A stretch of DNA of 64,000 nucleotides from contig NZ_JH719395.1 of assembly GCF_000271845.1 (NCBI RefSeq), positions 1,670,146 to 1,734,145 on the forward strand, in the 5' to 3' direction. Origin of the DNA: Rhizobium leguminosarum bv. trifolii WSM2297 (GTDB lineage: Bacteria; Pseudomonadota; Alphaproteobacteria; Rhizobiales; Rhizobiaceae). Below the pieces are notes generated by a model. It was not told where the DNA came from. It saw only the letters and a list, made by a program, of their open reading frames with translations, and ran no database searches. This document shows positions 43,840-53,176 of this stretch, piece by piece (the first letter of the stretch is position 1; each line of letters begins with the position of its first letter). The position numbers were made by a program, and so were the translations under genes.

Positions 43840-45519
43840 AGCCGTAGCGCAACCGGCGGGGACCGAGAGAGGCGCTGCCGGCGCCGCCTTGTCGATTGCG
43901 TAGAGCTTCGCGAAGCCGGCGTCCTCGATCAGCGTCAGCCCTGCCGGCATCAAGGCGCCGACATACCGGTCGGGAATATCGGCATTGGCGACGAGGATGA
44001 AATCGAAACGCCTGCGCCAGTCAGAGAGATAAGGCGCATAGCCTCTATATTGCTGCATCATGTCGGGGCATGAGAGCACACTGATCGGCACCAGATTTCC
44101 CTCGGGAACCGCGATCTCCGACCAAGGCGGCAGAACGGAGAGCGGCTGCTTGCCTTTTGCCGTGAAGAGCGTCGGTACGAAAGCATGCGAGAAGGGTACG
44201 GCAAGCGTTGGCAGGTGCCGGAAGGTATCCAGTCCCCAGGCAAAATGCCGGTTGGAGTGGGCAAGATCGCCGACTATCTCGGCTTCGTGTCCTAGAGGCA
44301 GAACGGCCGCGCCGGCCGGCACTTTTTTCAACACGGTCTCAACGGCAGCGGCATCCTTCTGCGCCAGCCACCAATTCCAGCCGATCCAGCCCGTCCGGCC
44401 GAAAACCGCGAGATTGACGACAAGCGCCAACAACAGAGCCTGCCGGCGGGGCAAATTGGCGAAGGGGCACGCCATCGCCATGGCGACCAGCGCCGTCATG
44501 ATCGGAAAACGCCAGCTGATCCACCCGGTGCCCAGCATGTGGAGCGGTGCGGCACAAGAGAGAAGCAGCAACCCGCCGGCGACGACAGCAAGGCCCGCAT
44601 GCATGCGAATATCGCCGGCGCGAACGGCGCGGGTGCAGACGAGGATCAGCGGCAAAAACAGCAGGACATCCACCATCGGGACGTAGGTGGTGATGGCGGA
44701 AAGCAGGTTCATGACGATGGGGACGACGCCATCGTTCCAGACAAGGCCAAGGCCATCGCCGCCGGCGTTCGGCAAAGCGGTCGTGCGGAGATAGAGCGCG
44801 AACGGCGGCAAGGCGCAGGCGCCAATCGCCAGCGTCAAACGGCCGGCAAGCCTCAGCAGCCCTGCCTTCGATCGCACTATGTCGAAACGCCAGGAAAATT
44901 CGAGGCCGCAGACGATCGCCATATAGAAGCCGAGCGAGAAGATGTGCATCACCGTCAGCAGCAGTGCGGCGGCAAGCCGCCAGGCAAAAAGCAGAACCGG
45001 ATTTCGGCGCTGCAGCCGCAGGTCGGCGCAGGCGAAGAACAAGGCCATGCCGAGGCCGATCTGGAAGTTAATGAAGCCGCCGATCATCGTGGCGCACCAG
45101 CCAAGCGACAGCATGGCGATCTGCCAATAGTGCCGGCCGCCGAAAAGCGCGCGGTGCAGGGCGATCGCGCCGAGCGGCGGCAGCACGATGGCCAGGAAAA
45201 GCAAAGCCCGCGCCAGCCTGTCGGCGCCGGCCAGCGGCCCTACCGAAGTCGCCAGAAGATCGATCCCGACATTGGTGAAGGTGCGGTTCCAATCGATCGC
45301 GTAGATTTCGGGAAACGGCTGCTCGCCGATCCCGCCGGAAAGGAGCCAAATGCGGGCGTAATGATTGGGGTAGTCGAGCACCGGCGGGAAGCGAAACAGC
45401 ACCACCAGGGCCGCGGCAAGCGCGACGAAAGCAAGGATCGCAACGGTGGAATCCTGTCGGGCGATCAATTCCGCAGGCTCGGCCGCGACAAGAGGAGGAG
45501 ACCCAAAAATCCGGTCCAT
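43834..45519 (-). CDS. Multi-pass membrane protein, GT-C glycosyltransferase-like
   Basis: About 561 residues with roughly ten membrane helices and an early periplasmic acidic loop (FPEIYAIDWNRTFTN). Resembles the membrane glycosyltransferases that use polyprenyl-phosphate sugars, although no firm motif assigns it. Its start codon shares a base with the stop of the preceding GT2 gene (TGATG), so the two are coupled. The open frame further upstream is antisense to the GT2 gene. Confidence 0.78.
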   Translation of the reverse strand: MDRIFGSPPLVAAEPAELIARQDSTVAILAFVALAAALVVLFRFPPVLDYPNHYARIWLLSGGIGEQPFPEIYAIDWNRTFTNVGIDLLATSVGPLAGADRLARALLFLAIVLPPLGAIALHRALFGGRHYWQIAMLSLGWCATMIGGFINFQIGLGMALFFACADLRLQRRNPVLLFAWRLAAALLLTVMHIFSLGFYMAIVCGLEFSWRFDIVRSKAGLLRLAGRLTLAIGACALPPFALYLRTTALPNAGGDGLGLVWNDGVVPIVMNLLSAITTYVPMVDVLLFLPLILVCTRAVRAGDIRMHAGLAVVAGGLLLLSCAAPLHMLGTGWISWRFPIMTALVAMAMACPFANLPRRQALLLALVVNLAVFGRTGWIGWNWWLAQKDAAAVETVLKKVPAGAAVLPLGHEAEIVGDLAHSNRHFAWGLDTFRHLPTLAVPFSHAFVPTLFTAKGKQPLSVLPPWSEIAVPEGNLVPISVLSCPDMMQQYRGYAPYLSDWRRRFDFILVANADIPDRYVGALMPAGLTLIEDAGFAKLYAIDKAAPAAPLSVPAGCATAL

Positions 45520-46592
45520 CAGCCGATCCGACTGTTCCGTTGCGGCCCGCTCTTCTGCGGCGCGGATGACTCGCCGGATGCAAAGGCCGCATCCAGCGCG
45601 GAGCGCTTGTCGCCGGCGTTCATCTCCGAGAAAGCCGTCGGCAGCTCGACATGATCGCCGCCGCGCAGGATGGTCTCGATCATGAACATCGGCCGCCGCT
45701 TGCTCTCCTGCACAAGACGGCCGAGATATTCGCCGATGATACCGATGCAGATCAGCTGGATGGCGCTGAAGGCGCTGACAGCGGCCATGATCGACGACCA
45801 GCCGGTGACCGTCTCGTTCTGCAGCCAGCGAACGAAGGTAAAAACGAGCAGCGCTATCGCGACGCCGGCGCTGATCATGCCGAGCCATGTGGCGATGCGC
45901 AGCGGCGTCGTGGAAAAGCTGGTGATCGCATCGAGCGCGAAATTGATCATCTTGCGCAGCGGATATTTCGTCGTGCCGGCAAAACGGGCGTCCCGCTCAT
46001 AAGGCAGTGCCACCTGCCTGCCGCCGATCCAGCTGACCATGCCGCGAATGAAACGATCGCGCTCCGGCATCGCCAGCAGAATATCGACGACGCGCCGACG
46101 CATCAGCCGGAAATCGCCGGTATCGCGCGGGATGGTCACCGAAGCGAGCCTGGAAAGCGCGCGATAGAAAAGCGAAGCGGAGGCGAGCTTGAACCAGCTT
46201 TCGCCGTCGCGGCGCGTGCGCTGGCCGTAAACGACATCGGCGCCGCGTTCCATGATCGGCATCATCATCAAAAGCAGCTCGGGCGGATCCTGAAGATCGG
46301 CGTCGATCAGGAGCACACGTTCGCCCCGTGACGCCGACAGCCCCGCCGTCGATGCCAGCTGGTGGCCGTGATTGCGCAGCAGACGAACGCCGAGCACCTG
46401 CGGCACTTTTGCCGCCAGATCCGAAATGATCTCCCATGTGCCGTCGGACGAGCCGTCATCGACGAGGATGAGTTCGAAGGCGTCGCCGGCAACGCTATGC
46501 GCGGCAGCGGCAGCGCGGCGGCAGAACTCGCGCAGCCCCTCTTCCTCGTTGTGACAAGGCGCGACGATGGAAAGAGACGGTGCTTGCGTCAT
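45519..46592 (-). CDS. Family 2 glycosyltransferase (polyprenyl-phosphate type)
   Basis: 357 residues. GT2 nucleotide-sugar motifs are clear: VAPCHNEEEGL, DDGSSDGTWEII, DADLQDPPELL and a QxxRW-like region. Two C-terminal membrane helices (about 230-300) anchor it, as in DPM1/GtrB-type enzymes that load a sugar onto undecaprenyl phosphate. The coupled downstream membrane protein is the natural acceptor-side transferase. Together they may decorate a surface glycan or lipid. Confidence 0.92.
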   Translation of the reverse strand: MTQAPSLSIVAPCHNEEEGLREFCRRAAAAAHSVAGDAFELILVDDGSSDGTWEIISDLAAKVPQVLGVRLLRNHGHQLASTAGLSASRGERVLLIDADLQDPPELLLMMMPIMERGADVVYGQRTRRDGESWFKLASASLFYRALSRLASVTIPRDTGDFRLMRRRVVDILLAMPERDRFIRGMVSWIGGRQVALPYERDARFAGTTKYPLRKMINFALDAITSFSTTPLRIATWLGMISAGVAIALLVFTFVRWLQNETVTGWSSIMAAVSAFSAIQLICIGIIGEYLGRLVQESKRRPMFMIETILRGGDHVELPTAFSEMNAGDKRSALDAAFASGESSAPQKSGPQRNSRIG

Positions 46593-46691
46593 GCGGACGG
46601 CGGTGCCTGCTTGATTGATAGCGCCAGCCTAGCTGGGAAACGTCAAACATCCTTTAATGACCGGAGCGCTGCCGCCGAACGTCCTTTGACG

Positions 46692-47600
46692 CTATTCCGC
46701 CGCCATGATCTCACGCCCGCCGTCGACATCGCGGGCGGGCGATGCACCGTAGAGGCGGCTGTATTCGCGGCTGAACTGCGACGGGCTCTGATAGCCGACC
46801 CGGTGGCCCGCCGTGCCGGCATCGAGACGCTCCACGAACATCAGCCGGCGCGCCTCGTGCAGGCGGAGCTGCTTCTGATACTGCACCGGCGTCATCGCCG
46901 TGACCGATTTGAAGTGATGGTGGAAGGAGGAGACGCTCATGCTGACGCGCTCGGCAAGATCCTCGATGCGCAGCGGCCGCGCAAAATTCTCCTTCAGCCA
47001 GGCGACGGCGCGCGCGATCCTGTTGCTGTGGCTGTCAGCGGTCGCGATGTTGATCAGCCGGGCACCATGCGGCCCGGTCAGAACCCGGTAGAGGATTTCC
47101 TGCTCGATCAGCGGCGCCATGGCGGGAATGTCGCCTGGACGATCGAGCAAGCGCAGCAGGCGGACGGCGGCGTCCATAAGCTCCGGCGGCGCGACGTTCA
47201 CCACCATCCCGCGCTGCCCGTCGGTATGGGCAGCCGGACGCGGAATATCGATGCGGCTGAGTAACTCCAAAAGTTTTTCGGAATCGATAGCCAGCCCCAG
47301 GCAGAGATGCGGAACCTCGGGACTTGCCTCCGTGACCCGCCAGGCGACGGGCAGGTCGAGCGAGGTCAGGAGATAATCCCCGGTGCCGTAGCTGATCAGT
47401 TCCGTGCCGAGCTGCAGGCTCTTGGCTCCCTGCAGCACGAAGGCAAAACAGGGCCGGTAGCTGCTGTGCAAGGGATCGCTGGGCCTAGACCGGCGGCTGA
47501 CGTGAAGATTGCCGATGGCAGTGGAGAACTCGCCGTCGCCAGGCGCGAAGCGCATCGCGATATCGACGATTTCCTGATAGGGGCTGAAAGGCAAAGTCAT
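46692..47600 (-). CDS. AraC-family transcriptional regulator
   Basis: 302 residues: N-terminal AraC_N (cupin-like) domain with PCFAFVLQGAKSLQLG, and C-terminal double helix-turn-helix (IARAVAWLKENFARPLRIED, then GYQSPSQFSREYSRLYG). Divergent from a zinc-type alcohol dehydrogenase. This type often senses aldehydes or toxic carbonyls and activates a neighbouring reductase, as YqhC does for YqhD. Confidence 0.92.
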   Translation of the reverse strand: MTLPFSPYQEIVDIAMRFAPGDGEFSTAIGNLHVSRRSRPSDPLHSSYRPCFAFVLQGAKSLQLGTELISYGTGDYLLTSLDLPVAWRVTEASPEVPHLCLGLAIDSEKLLELLSRIDIPRPAAHTDGQRGMVVNVAPPELMDAAVRLLRLLDRPGDIPAMAPLIEQEILYRVLTGPHGARLINIATADSHSNRIARAVAWLKENFARPLRIEDLAERVSMSVSSFHHHFKSVTAMTPVQYQKQLRLHEARRLMFVERLDAGTAGHRVGYQSPSQFSREYSRLYGASPARDVDGGREIMAAE

Positions 47601-47673
47601 GCGGCAACTCTCTCTGTCAGCTGTCTGATTGTAAGCTGGCTGACGCGGCGATACTGCCCTTATCTAGAGTGTC

Positions 47674-47723
47674 TTTGCCATTTCGCAAACAGGCGGGCGC
47701 CTCACTTTTGCAGGATCGTGCAA
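47674..47723. promoter_or_regulatory. Candidate AraC-type operators
   Basis: Two short inverted repeats lie between the divergent genes: TTTGC/GCAAA at 47674-47689 and TTGCA/TGCAA (TTGCAGGATCGTGCAA) at 47708-47723. Their GCAA half-sites are alike. Both are plausible binding sites for the AraC regulator. Confidence 0.5.
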
Positions 47724-47817
47724 GAAGCTGAGAGGATCGCTCTAACGCCCTTGCCCACATCCGGGCAATAGTCCGCCATCCGCTCAACCCCCTCGCAAAA
47801 CGAAAAGGAAGGTTCCC

Positions 47818-48864
47818 ATGCCTATTGCAAGAGGCTACGCCGCCACCGACGCTTCCAAGCCGCTGACCCCTTTCACCTTCGAACGCCGCAACCCGAACCC
47901 GGATGACGTCGTCATCGACATCAAGTTTGCCGGCATCTGCCATTCGGACATCCATACTGTCCGCAACGAGTGGAAGAACGCCGTCTATCCGATCGTGCCC
48001 GGCCATGAGATCGCCGGCATCGTCTCGGCCGTCGGCTCCGCCGTGACCAAGTTCAAGGTCGGCGACCGCGTCGGCGTCGGCTGCTTCGTCGATTCCTGCA
48101 TCGGCTGCGCCGAACGCGACCTCGACCGCGAACAGTACATGCCGGGCTTCAGCGGCACCTACAATGACTTCGAAGCTGACGGCAAGACGCGCACCCAGGG
48201 CGGCTATTCCGACTCGATCGTCGTCAAGGAGGGCTATGTCATGTCCATCCCGGACAATCTGCCGCTCGACGCCTCCGCGCCGCTGCTCTGCGCCGGCATC
48301 ACGCTCTATTCGCCGCTGCGTCACTGGAATGCCGGCCCGGGCAAGAAGGTCGCGATCGTCGGCATGGGCGGCCTCGGCCACATGGGCGTGAAGCTGGGTT
48401 CGGCCATGGGCGCTGATATCACCGTTCTCTCCCAGAGCCTTTCCAAGAAAGAAGACGGCTTGAAGCTCGGCGCTAAGGAATATTACGCCACCAACGACCC
48501 GGAAACCTTCACGAAGCTCGCCGGCACGTTCGACCTGATCATCTGCACCGTCAGCGCCGAGATTGACTGGAATGCCTATCTCAGCCTTCTGAAGGTGGAT
48601 GGTTCCTTCGTGGTCGTCGGCGTTCCCGAAAACCCGATCCCGGTTCACGCCTTCTCGCTGGTCCCCGGCCGCAAGAGCATTTCCGGCTCGATGATCGGCT
48701 CGATCAAGGAAACGCAGGAAATGCTCGACTTCTGCGGCAAGCACAACATCGTGTCCGAGATCGAGAAGATCAACATCGATCAGGTCAATGAAGCCTATGA
48801 ACGCGTCCTGAAGAGCGACGTCCGCTATCGCTTCGTCATCGACATCGCCTCGCTGGCGGCCTGA
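47818..48864 (+). CDS. NAD(P)-dependent alcohol dehydrogenase, YahK-like, with incomplete structural zinc site
   Basis: 348 residues of the medium-chain zinc family. Catalytic zinc ligands Cys41, His63 and Cys158 and proton-relay Glu64 are present, as is the coenzyme motif GMGGLGHMG. In the structural-zinc lobe only Cys94 and Cys97 remain; the third and fourth positions are Arg100 and Met108 where YahK has Cys. The enzyme probably folds without that zinc. AGGAAGG precedes the start. Likely reduces aldehydes under AraC control. Confidence 0.92.
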   Translation: MPIARGYAATDASKPLTPFTFERRNPNPDDVVIDIKFAGICHSDIHTVRNEWKNAVYPIVPGHEIAGIVSAVGSAVTKFKVGDRVGVGCFVDSCIGCAERDLDREQYMPGFSGTYNDFEADGKTRTQGGYSDSIVVKEGYVMSIPDNLPLDASAPLLCAGITLYSPLRHWNAGPGKKVAIVGMGGLGHMGVKLGSAMGADITVLSQSLSKKEDGLKLGAKEYYATNDPETFTKLAGTFDLIICTVSAEIDWNAYLSLLKVDGSFVVVGVPENPIPVHAFSLVPGRKSISGSMIGSIKETQEMLDFCGKHNIVSEIEKINIDQVNEAYERVLKSDVRYRFVIDIASLAA

Positions 48865-48873
48865 GGAAAATGG

Positions 48874-48899
48874 AAGGCGGCTCGAAAGGGCCGCCTTTT
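48874..48899 (+). terminator. Rho-independent terminator
   Basis: Stem AAGGCGG/CCGCCTT with a ten-base loop and a short T-run (TTTTA) directly after the dehydrogenase stop. Confidence 0.7.
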
Positions 48900-48912
48900 A
48901 TGCGGCATACGC

Positions 48913-48964
48913 AACCTCCCTCATGCTGAGGTGCGCAACCCATAGGGATGAGCCTCGAAGCATC
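48913..48964 (+). repeat. CCTCAT...CCTCGAAG intergenic repeat
   Basis: CCTCATGCTGAGGTGCGCAA then GAGCCTCGAAGCATCGCC. Related to the decayed copy at 827-869 (opposite strand). It directly precedes the mosaic element below. Confidence 0.5.
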
Positions 48965-49022
48965 GCCCGCAAAAACCGCTCCGGCCCGGGCCAGTGCTTC
49001 GACAGTTTTCTCTTTTTCTTCT

Positions 49023-49228
49023 GTGCGGACGCGCGATGGCTGGATCCTTTACCGGCATGCCGTGGGCACCCCCTCTGCCCTGCCGGGCATCTCCCCCACA
49101 AGGGTGGAGATCGGCTGGCTTCCCCAAACAACCGACCGTCACATGAACCGCCAATTTAGGGCGAAGCATGGCTTCTTGCCGATCTCCCCACTTGTGGGGG
49201 AGATCCCGGGCAGGGCACAGGGGGTGCC
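49023..49228 (+). repeat. Mosaic palindromic repeat, copy B
   Basis: Two modules in tandem: a RIME1-like fragment at 49023-49062 (GCGGACGCGCGATGGCTGG through GGCATGCCGTG) joined to a full RIME2-like palindrome at 49065-49228 (left arm GGCACCCCCTCTGCCCTGCC, right arm its near complement). The 48865-49253 gap holds only this and the terminator. Confidence 0.82.
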
Positions 49229-49253
49229 CCCATCCCATGACCAAATGCGCCCG

Positions 49254-51200
49254 TTACGCACTCCCCCGCAAACGCAGCAGATATTCGACCGGGTTGAACG
49301 GATCAGGCCCTGAGCGCAGCCGCAAGCGCGGCGGGCAGGCTATCGGGGCGTAATGATCGAAAGCGGTTTCCATCGTCCCCGCCCCGCTCGTCAGCCCCGG
49401 CAATTGCTGCTGGACGGTCCGCACCATCTGAGAGGCCATGGTGCCTTCGAGCCGGGCGACGCCATCGGCGATCACGGAATCCGATGTCGCCGCAGCGGTT
49501 TTCGCCAGCAAGGTGAGCACGCTGCTCAGGCTCTCGACAGGCGCTTCCAGGTGAAAGCGGTCGACCGGCTCGCAGACGACGGTTTGAGCGGCCGATAGCG
49601 CCGTGGCCAACACCCAGGGCGTCAGCTGCCGAAAATCGGCGGCAGTGCTGGCGGGCGAGCTGTGCCGAGCCGCTGTCATCGCCACGTGGCAATCGATGAC
49701 CTGCCAGCCTGAAATACCCTGTTTCAGCGTTTCGAAGACGGTTTCTTCGACCGCCCGATAGAAGGCTGCAGGCATTTGGCCGACATCCACTTCGAGCGCA
49801 AAGCTGTTGCCCGCCCCGGCAGGACGCCGTTCGACCCGCAGGCCGACGGTCGCCAGAAACGGATTGGGCTCCTTGAAGAGAATCTGCAGGCCGGTCCCGA
49901 TCCCCACAGGCCTCTCCACCAGGATGACCGTGCTTTCCTCGAAGCCTGCCTCGAGGCCGAAATCCGTGAGCAAGGTAGATTGGATGACCTCTTTCTGCAC
50001 CTCGCCGTAGAGCGAGACGAAGACCTCGTCCGTCTCTTCGTTGCGGCGTAGATTGATCAGCGGATCCTGTTCGGCCAGCTGGTTCAGCGCCAGCCAGAGC
50101 GCCGACTTGTCGGAAGGGCGGCGGGCGAGGACGCGGGTTTCGAGGGTCGGCGGCGCGAAGTGCACCCGCCCGCCTGCGAGCGGATCGCTGCCCACCGCAT
50201 CGCCGATCCGGGCACCTGTTAGGCCGCTGACGCGCGCAATCTGCCCGGCACGGAGGCTCTCGGCACCACGAACCCGGCCGTCCTCAAACACGTGGATCGC
50301 GGTCACCCTTTCCGGGCCTTTCGGCAGATCGAGATATTGCCGAAGCAGCACCGTGCCGGAGGTCAGGGAGAGATAACACAATTTTTCCCCGCCCCAGCCC
50401 CGCTCGATCTTGAAGATCTTGCCAGCGACCGGACCATCCGGATCGGGTCCCCGCTCGGGCAGGATCGTCGCAATGGCCGACGCCAGGGCTGATACGCCGA
50501 CGCCGGTCATCGCCGCCCCCGCAAAGACCGGATGGACCAGGCCGCTTGCCATCTGGTCTGCCAGAGCGCGTCCGAGCCTTTCCTCGGTCAGGCGCTCGGG
50601 CGCGAGCACATAATCATCGAGCAACGCTTGGTCGTTTTCCCCGAGCGCCTCGCAGAGCGTCGAAAAAAGCGGCTCGCATCCCACAGCCAACGCCTCGACC
50701 CGGGCGAGCTTGGTTCCCGCATCGACGACCGAAGATATGGCGATCGGCCGGATCGAGAGTTGCGCGGCAAGCGCCTCCACCACGTCCGGAAACCGGGCGC
50801 CGAGACGATCGACCTTGTTGACGAAGAAGACGAAGGGAACGCCGAGACGCCGCAACGCCCGCACCAGCACGCGCGTCTGCGCCTGCACGCCTTCGACCGC
50901 CGAAACGACGACAAGCGCGGCGTCCAGCAATCCCAACACCCGCTCGACCTCGGCGATGAAATCGGGGTGGCCGGGTGTGTCGATCAGATTGACGGTTCTG
51001 TCGCCGATCGCAAACGACACCACCGCGGCCCTGATCGTGATGCCGCGCTGTCGCTCGAGTTCGAGCGTGTCCGTCTGTGTATTGCCGGTATCGACGCTGC
51101 CGAGTTTGTCGATGACGCCGGCGTCGAAAAGGAGTCTTTCGGTAAGGCTAGTCTTGCCTGCATCGACATGGGCGAGAATGCCCAGATTCAAAGTGCACAT
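49254..51200 (-). CDS. TetM/TetO-type ribosomal protection GTPase
   Basis: 648 residues. EF-G-like GTPase with AHVDAGKTS at 10-18 (G1), DTPGH at 74-78 (G3) and NKVD at 128-131 (G4), followed by domains II-V of the tetracycline ribosomal-protection family. EF-G itself is near 700 residues and lacks this overall pattern. Known relatives release tetracycline from the ribosome or restore translation. Many soil bacteria carry homologues with no proven resistance. GC and codon use match the surroundings, arguing against recent transfer. No linked mobile element. Confidence 0.9.
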   Translation of the reverse strand: MCTLNLGILAHVDAGKTSLTERLLFDAGVIDKLGSVDTGNTQTDTLELERQRGITIRAAVVSFAIGDRTVNLIDTPGHPDFIAEVERVLGLLDAALVVVSAVEGVQAQTRVLVRALRRLGVPFVFFVNKVDRLGARFPDVVEALAAQLSIRPIAISSVVDAGTKLARVEALAVGCEPLFSTLCEALGENDQALLDDYVLAPERLTEERLGRALADQMASGLVHPVFAGAAMTGVGVSALASAIATILPERGPDPDGPVAGKIFKIERGWGGEKLCYLSLTSGTVLLRQYLDLPKGPERVTAIHVFEDGRVRGAESLRAGQIARVSGLTGARIGDAVGSDPLAGGRVHFAPPTLETRVLARRPSDKSALWLALNQLAEQDPLINLRRNEETDEVFVSLYGEVQKEVIQSTLLTDFGLEAGFEESTVILVERPVGIGTGLQILFKEPNPFLATVGLRVERRPAGAGNSFALEVDVGQMPAAFYRAVEETVFETLKQGISGWQVIDCHVAMTAARHSSPASTAADFRQLTPWVLATALSAAQTVVCEPVDRFHLEAPVESLSSVLTLLAKTAAATSDSVIADGVARLEGTMASQMVRTVQQQLPGLTSGAGTMETAFDHYAPIACPPRLRLRSGPDPFNPVEYLLRLRGSA

Positions 51201-51372
51201 GAACCACCAACTTCTCAGAATTTCGGATGTGATTTTCGTGAGAAGTGAATCGGCGCATTGGAACCTCTATCCGTTGCTACGGCTGGATGCGACACCCCAG
51301 GTGGTGAGAAGACGCGGGCGGGATGCTAAGGCGGTGTGGGGAGATGTGTCAAGCTTGGGTGTAATGCATCGG

Positions 51373-51599
51373 AGGCGCGGGCGCGCCGAGGATGGTTTCC
51401 TGTGTCGGCATGCCGTGAGGCACCCCCCTCTGCCCTGCCGGGCATCTCCCCCACAAGGGTGGAGATTGGCAAGCGGTTGGATCATCCGTCCCTCTCTGCT
51501 GTATCGAATAACTATGCGGTCGTTGTTTGGGGAAGCAATCGCGCCCAGCCAATCTCCCCACTTGTTGGAGAGATGCCCGGCAGGGCAGAGGGGGGTGCC
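51373..51599 (+). repeat. Mosaic palindromic repeat, copy C
   Basis: Same tandem as copy B: a RIME1-like fragment at 51373-51418 (GGCGCGGGCGCGCCGAGGATG through GGCATGCCGTGAGG) joined to a RIME2-like palindrome at 51419-51599. Its right half (TTTGGGGAAGC, CGCCCAGCCAATCTCCCC) matches copy A at 10115-10147. The rest of the 51201-51649 gap shows no gene. Confidence 0.85.
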
Positions 51600-51649
51600 A
51601 CACGGCACACCCTCTCCCGCCGTCCTTCAGCTTGACGAAAAGAAGCAGA

Positions 51650-52915
51650 CTACCCCTCCTCCCGCATCGTCTCCCGCTGGGTGATCAGCCGAGCGCTGTG
51701 CTGGCCGCTGAGATAGATCCACAGCCAGCTCCAGGCGACGGAGAAGCGTGAGCGGGTGCCGATCAGGAAGTAGATATGGGCAAGGCCCCAGATCCACCAG
51801 GCGATCCAGCCCTTCAGCTTGATCCGGCCGAAATCGATGATCGCGGCACTCTGGCCGATCGTCGCCAGGCTGCCCTGGTGCCGGTAGCGGAAGGGCGCAG
51901 GCGCCGGTTTGCCCGATAGGCGGGCGTGGATGACCTTGGCGACGTAACCGCCCTGTTGCTTGGCCGCCGGCGCAATGCCCGGCACCGGCTTGCCGTCCTC
52001 GCGCAAGACCGAGGCGGTGTCACCGATGACGAAGACGTCGGGCAGACCGGGCGCGCTCAGATCCTTTTCGACGACGACGCGCCCCGCCCGATCGGCCGGC
52101 ACGCCAAGCCAGAGCGCTGCTGGCGAGGCAGTGACGCCGGCGGCCCAGACGATCGTCCGGCTGGCAACGAATGTCTCGCCGATCTTGACGCCGTCGGCGC
52201 TGCACTCGGTCACGGGCCTGCCGAGATGGATCTCGACGCCGAGTTTCTCCAGCGCCTTTTGCGCATAGGCCGAGAGCTCCTCGGCGAATGTCGGCAGCAC
52301 CCGCGGGCCGGCCTCGACCAGCACGACGCGGGTCTTGCGTGTATCGATATTGCGGAACTCCTTCGGCAGCGTGAAATGCGCGAGCTCGGCGATGATGCCG
52401 GCAAGCTCGACGCCGGTCGGACCGGCGCCGACGATGGTGAAGGTCAGCAGCGCGTCGCGAACGGCAGGATCGCTCTCCATCTCCGCCTTCTCGAAGGCGA
52501 GCAGCACGCGCCGGCGGATCGTCGTCGCATCTTCCAGCGTCTTCAGGCCCGGCGCCACCGGCTCCCATTCGTCATGGCCGAAATAGGCATGCGTCGCCCC
52601 GGTCGCCAGCACCAGCGTATCGTAACCCAGAGTCATGCCGCCGCGTAAGGAAACGGTCTTTGCGCTACTGTCGACATCGGCGACCTCGCCAAGCAGCACC
52701 GTCACATCCGGCCGGTCGGCATAGAGGCGTCGGATCGGCCAGGCGATCTCGGAGGTGGAGAGAATGGTCGTCGCCACCTGATAGAGCAGCGGCTGGAAGA
52801 GATGATGGTTGCGCCGGTCGACGAGCGTGATCCTGACGCCCGCCCCTTTTAACCCGTTGACCAGCTGCAGCCCACCGAAACCGCCGCCGACAACGACGAC
52901 GTGATGATCGCTCAT
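51650..52915 (-). CDS. Type II NADH dehydrogenase (FAD-dependent)
   Basis: 421 residues. Two Rossmann motifs: GGGFGG at 10-15 for FAD and IVGAGPTGVELAG for NADH. The C-terminal part (VIGDTASV; AAKQQGGYVAKVI) and a final amphipathic segment for membrane association fit NDH-2, which passes electrons from NADH to quinone without pumping. The start at 52915 follows AAGGGGCATGTC; the frame extends upstream with no ribosome site. Confidence 0.92.
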   Translation of the reverse strand: MSDHHVVVVGGGFGGLQLVNGLKGAGVRITLVDRRNHHLFQPLLYQVATTILSTSEIAWPIRRLYADRPDVTVLLGEVADVDSSAKTVSLRGGMTLGYDTLVLATGATHAYFGHDEWEPVAPGLKTLEDATTIRRRVLLAFEKAEMESDPAVRDALLTFTIVGAGPTGVELAGIIAELAHFTLPKEFRNIDTRKTRVVLVEAGPRVLPTFAEELSAYAQKALEKLGVEIHLGRPVTECSADGVKIGETFVASRTIVWAAGVTASPAALWLGVPADRAGRVVVEKDLSAPGLPDVFVIGDTASVLREDGKPVPGIAPAAKQQGGYVAKVIHARLSGKPAPAPFRYRHQGSLATIGQSAAIIDFGRIKLKGWIAWWIWGLAHIYFLIGTRSRFSVAWSWLWIYLSGQHSARLITQRETMREEG

Positions 52916-53176
52916 GACATGCCCCTTTGCGCCATTTCGCTCAAAACCAAATGTGGCCATCGGCGCAATGGTTGCAACCGCCGTTTCGGCATGTCTCCCC
53001 TGCGCCGATCGCAGTCGACGGCGCTCAGATTGTCGGCTTATGGAGCGCAAGTCCGGCGGCGTCATAGCTGCCCAGAGCGAATTTCGGCTGGGCAGCGACG
53101 CAGACATGCCGCTGCGAACGGGTCGCAAGACGGTCCCCGCAACCCGTTCACAGCGGCATATGCCTAACGTGCCAAA

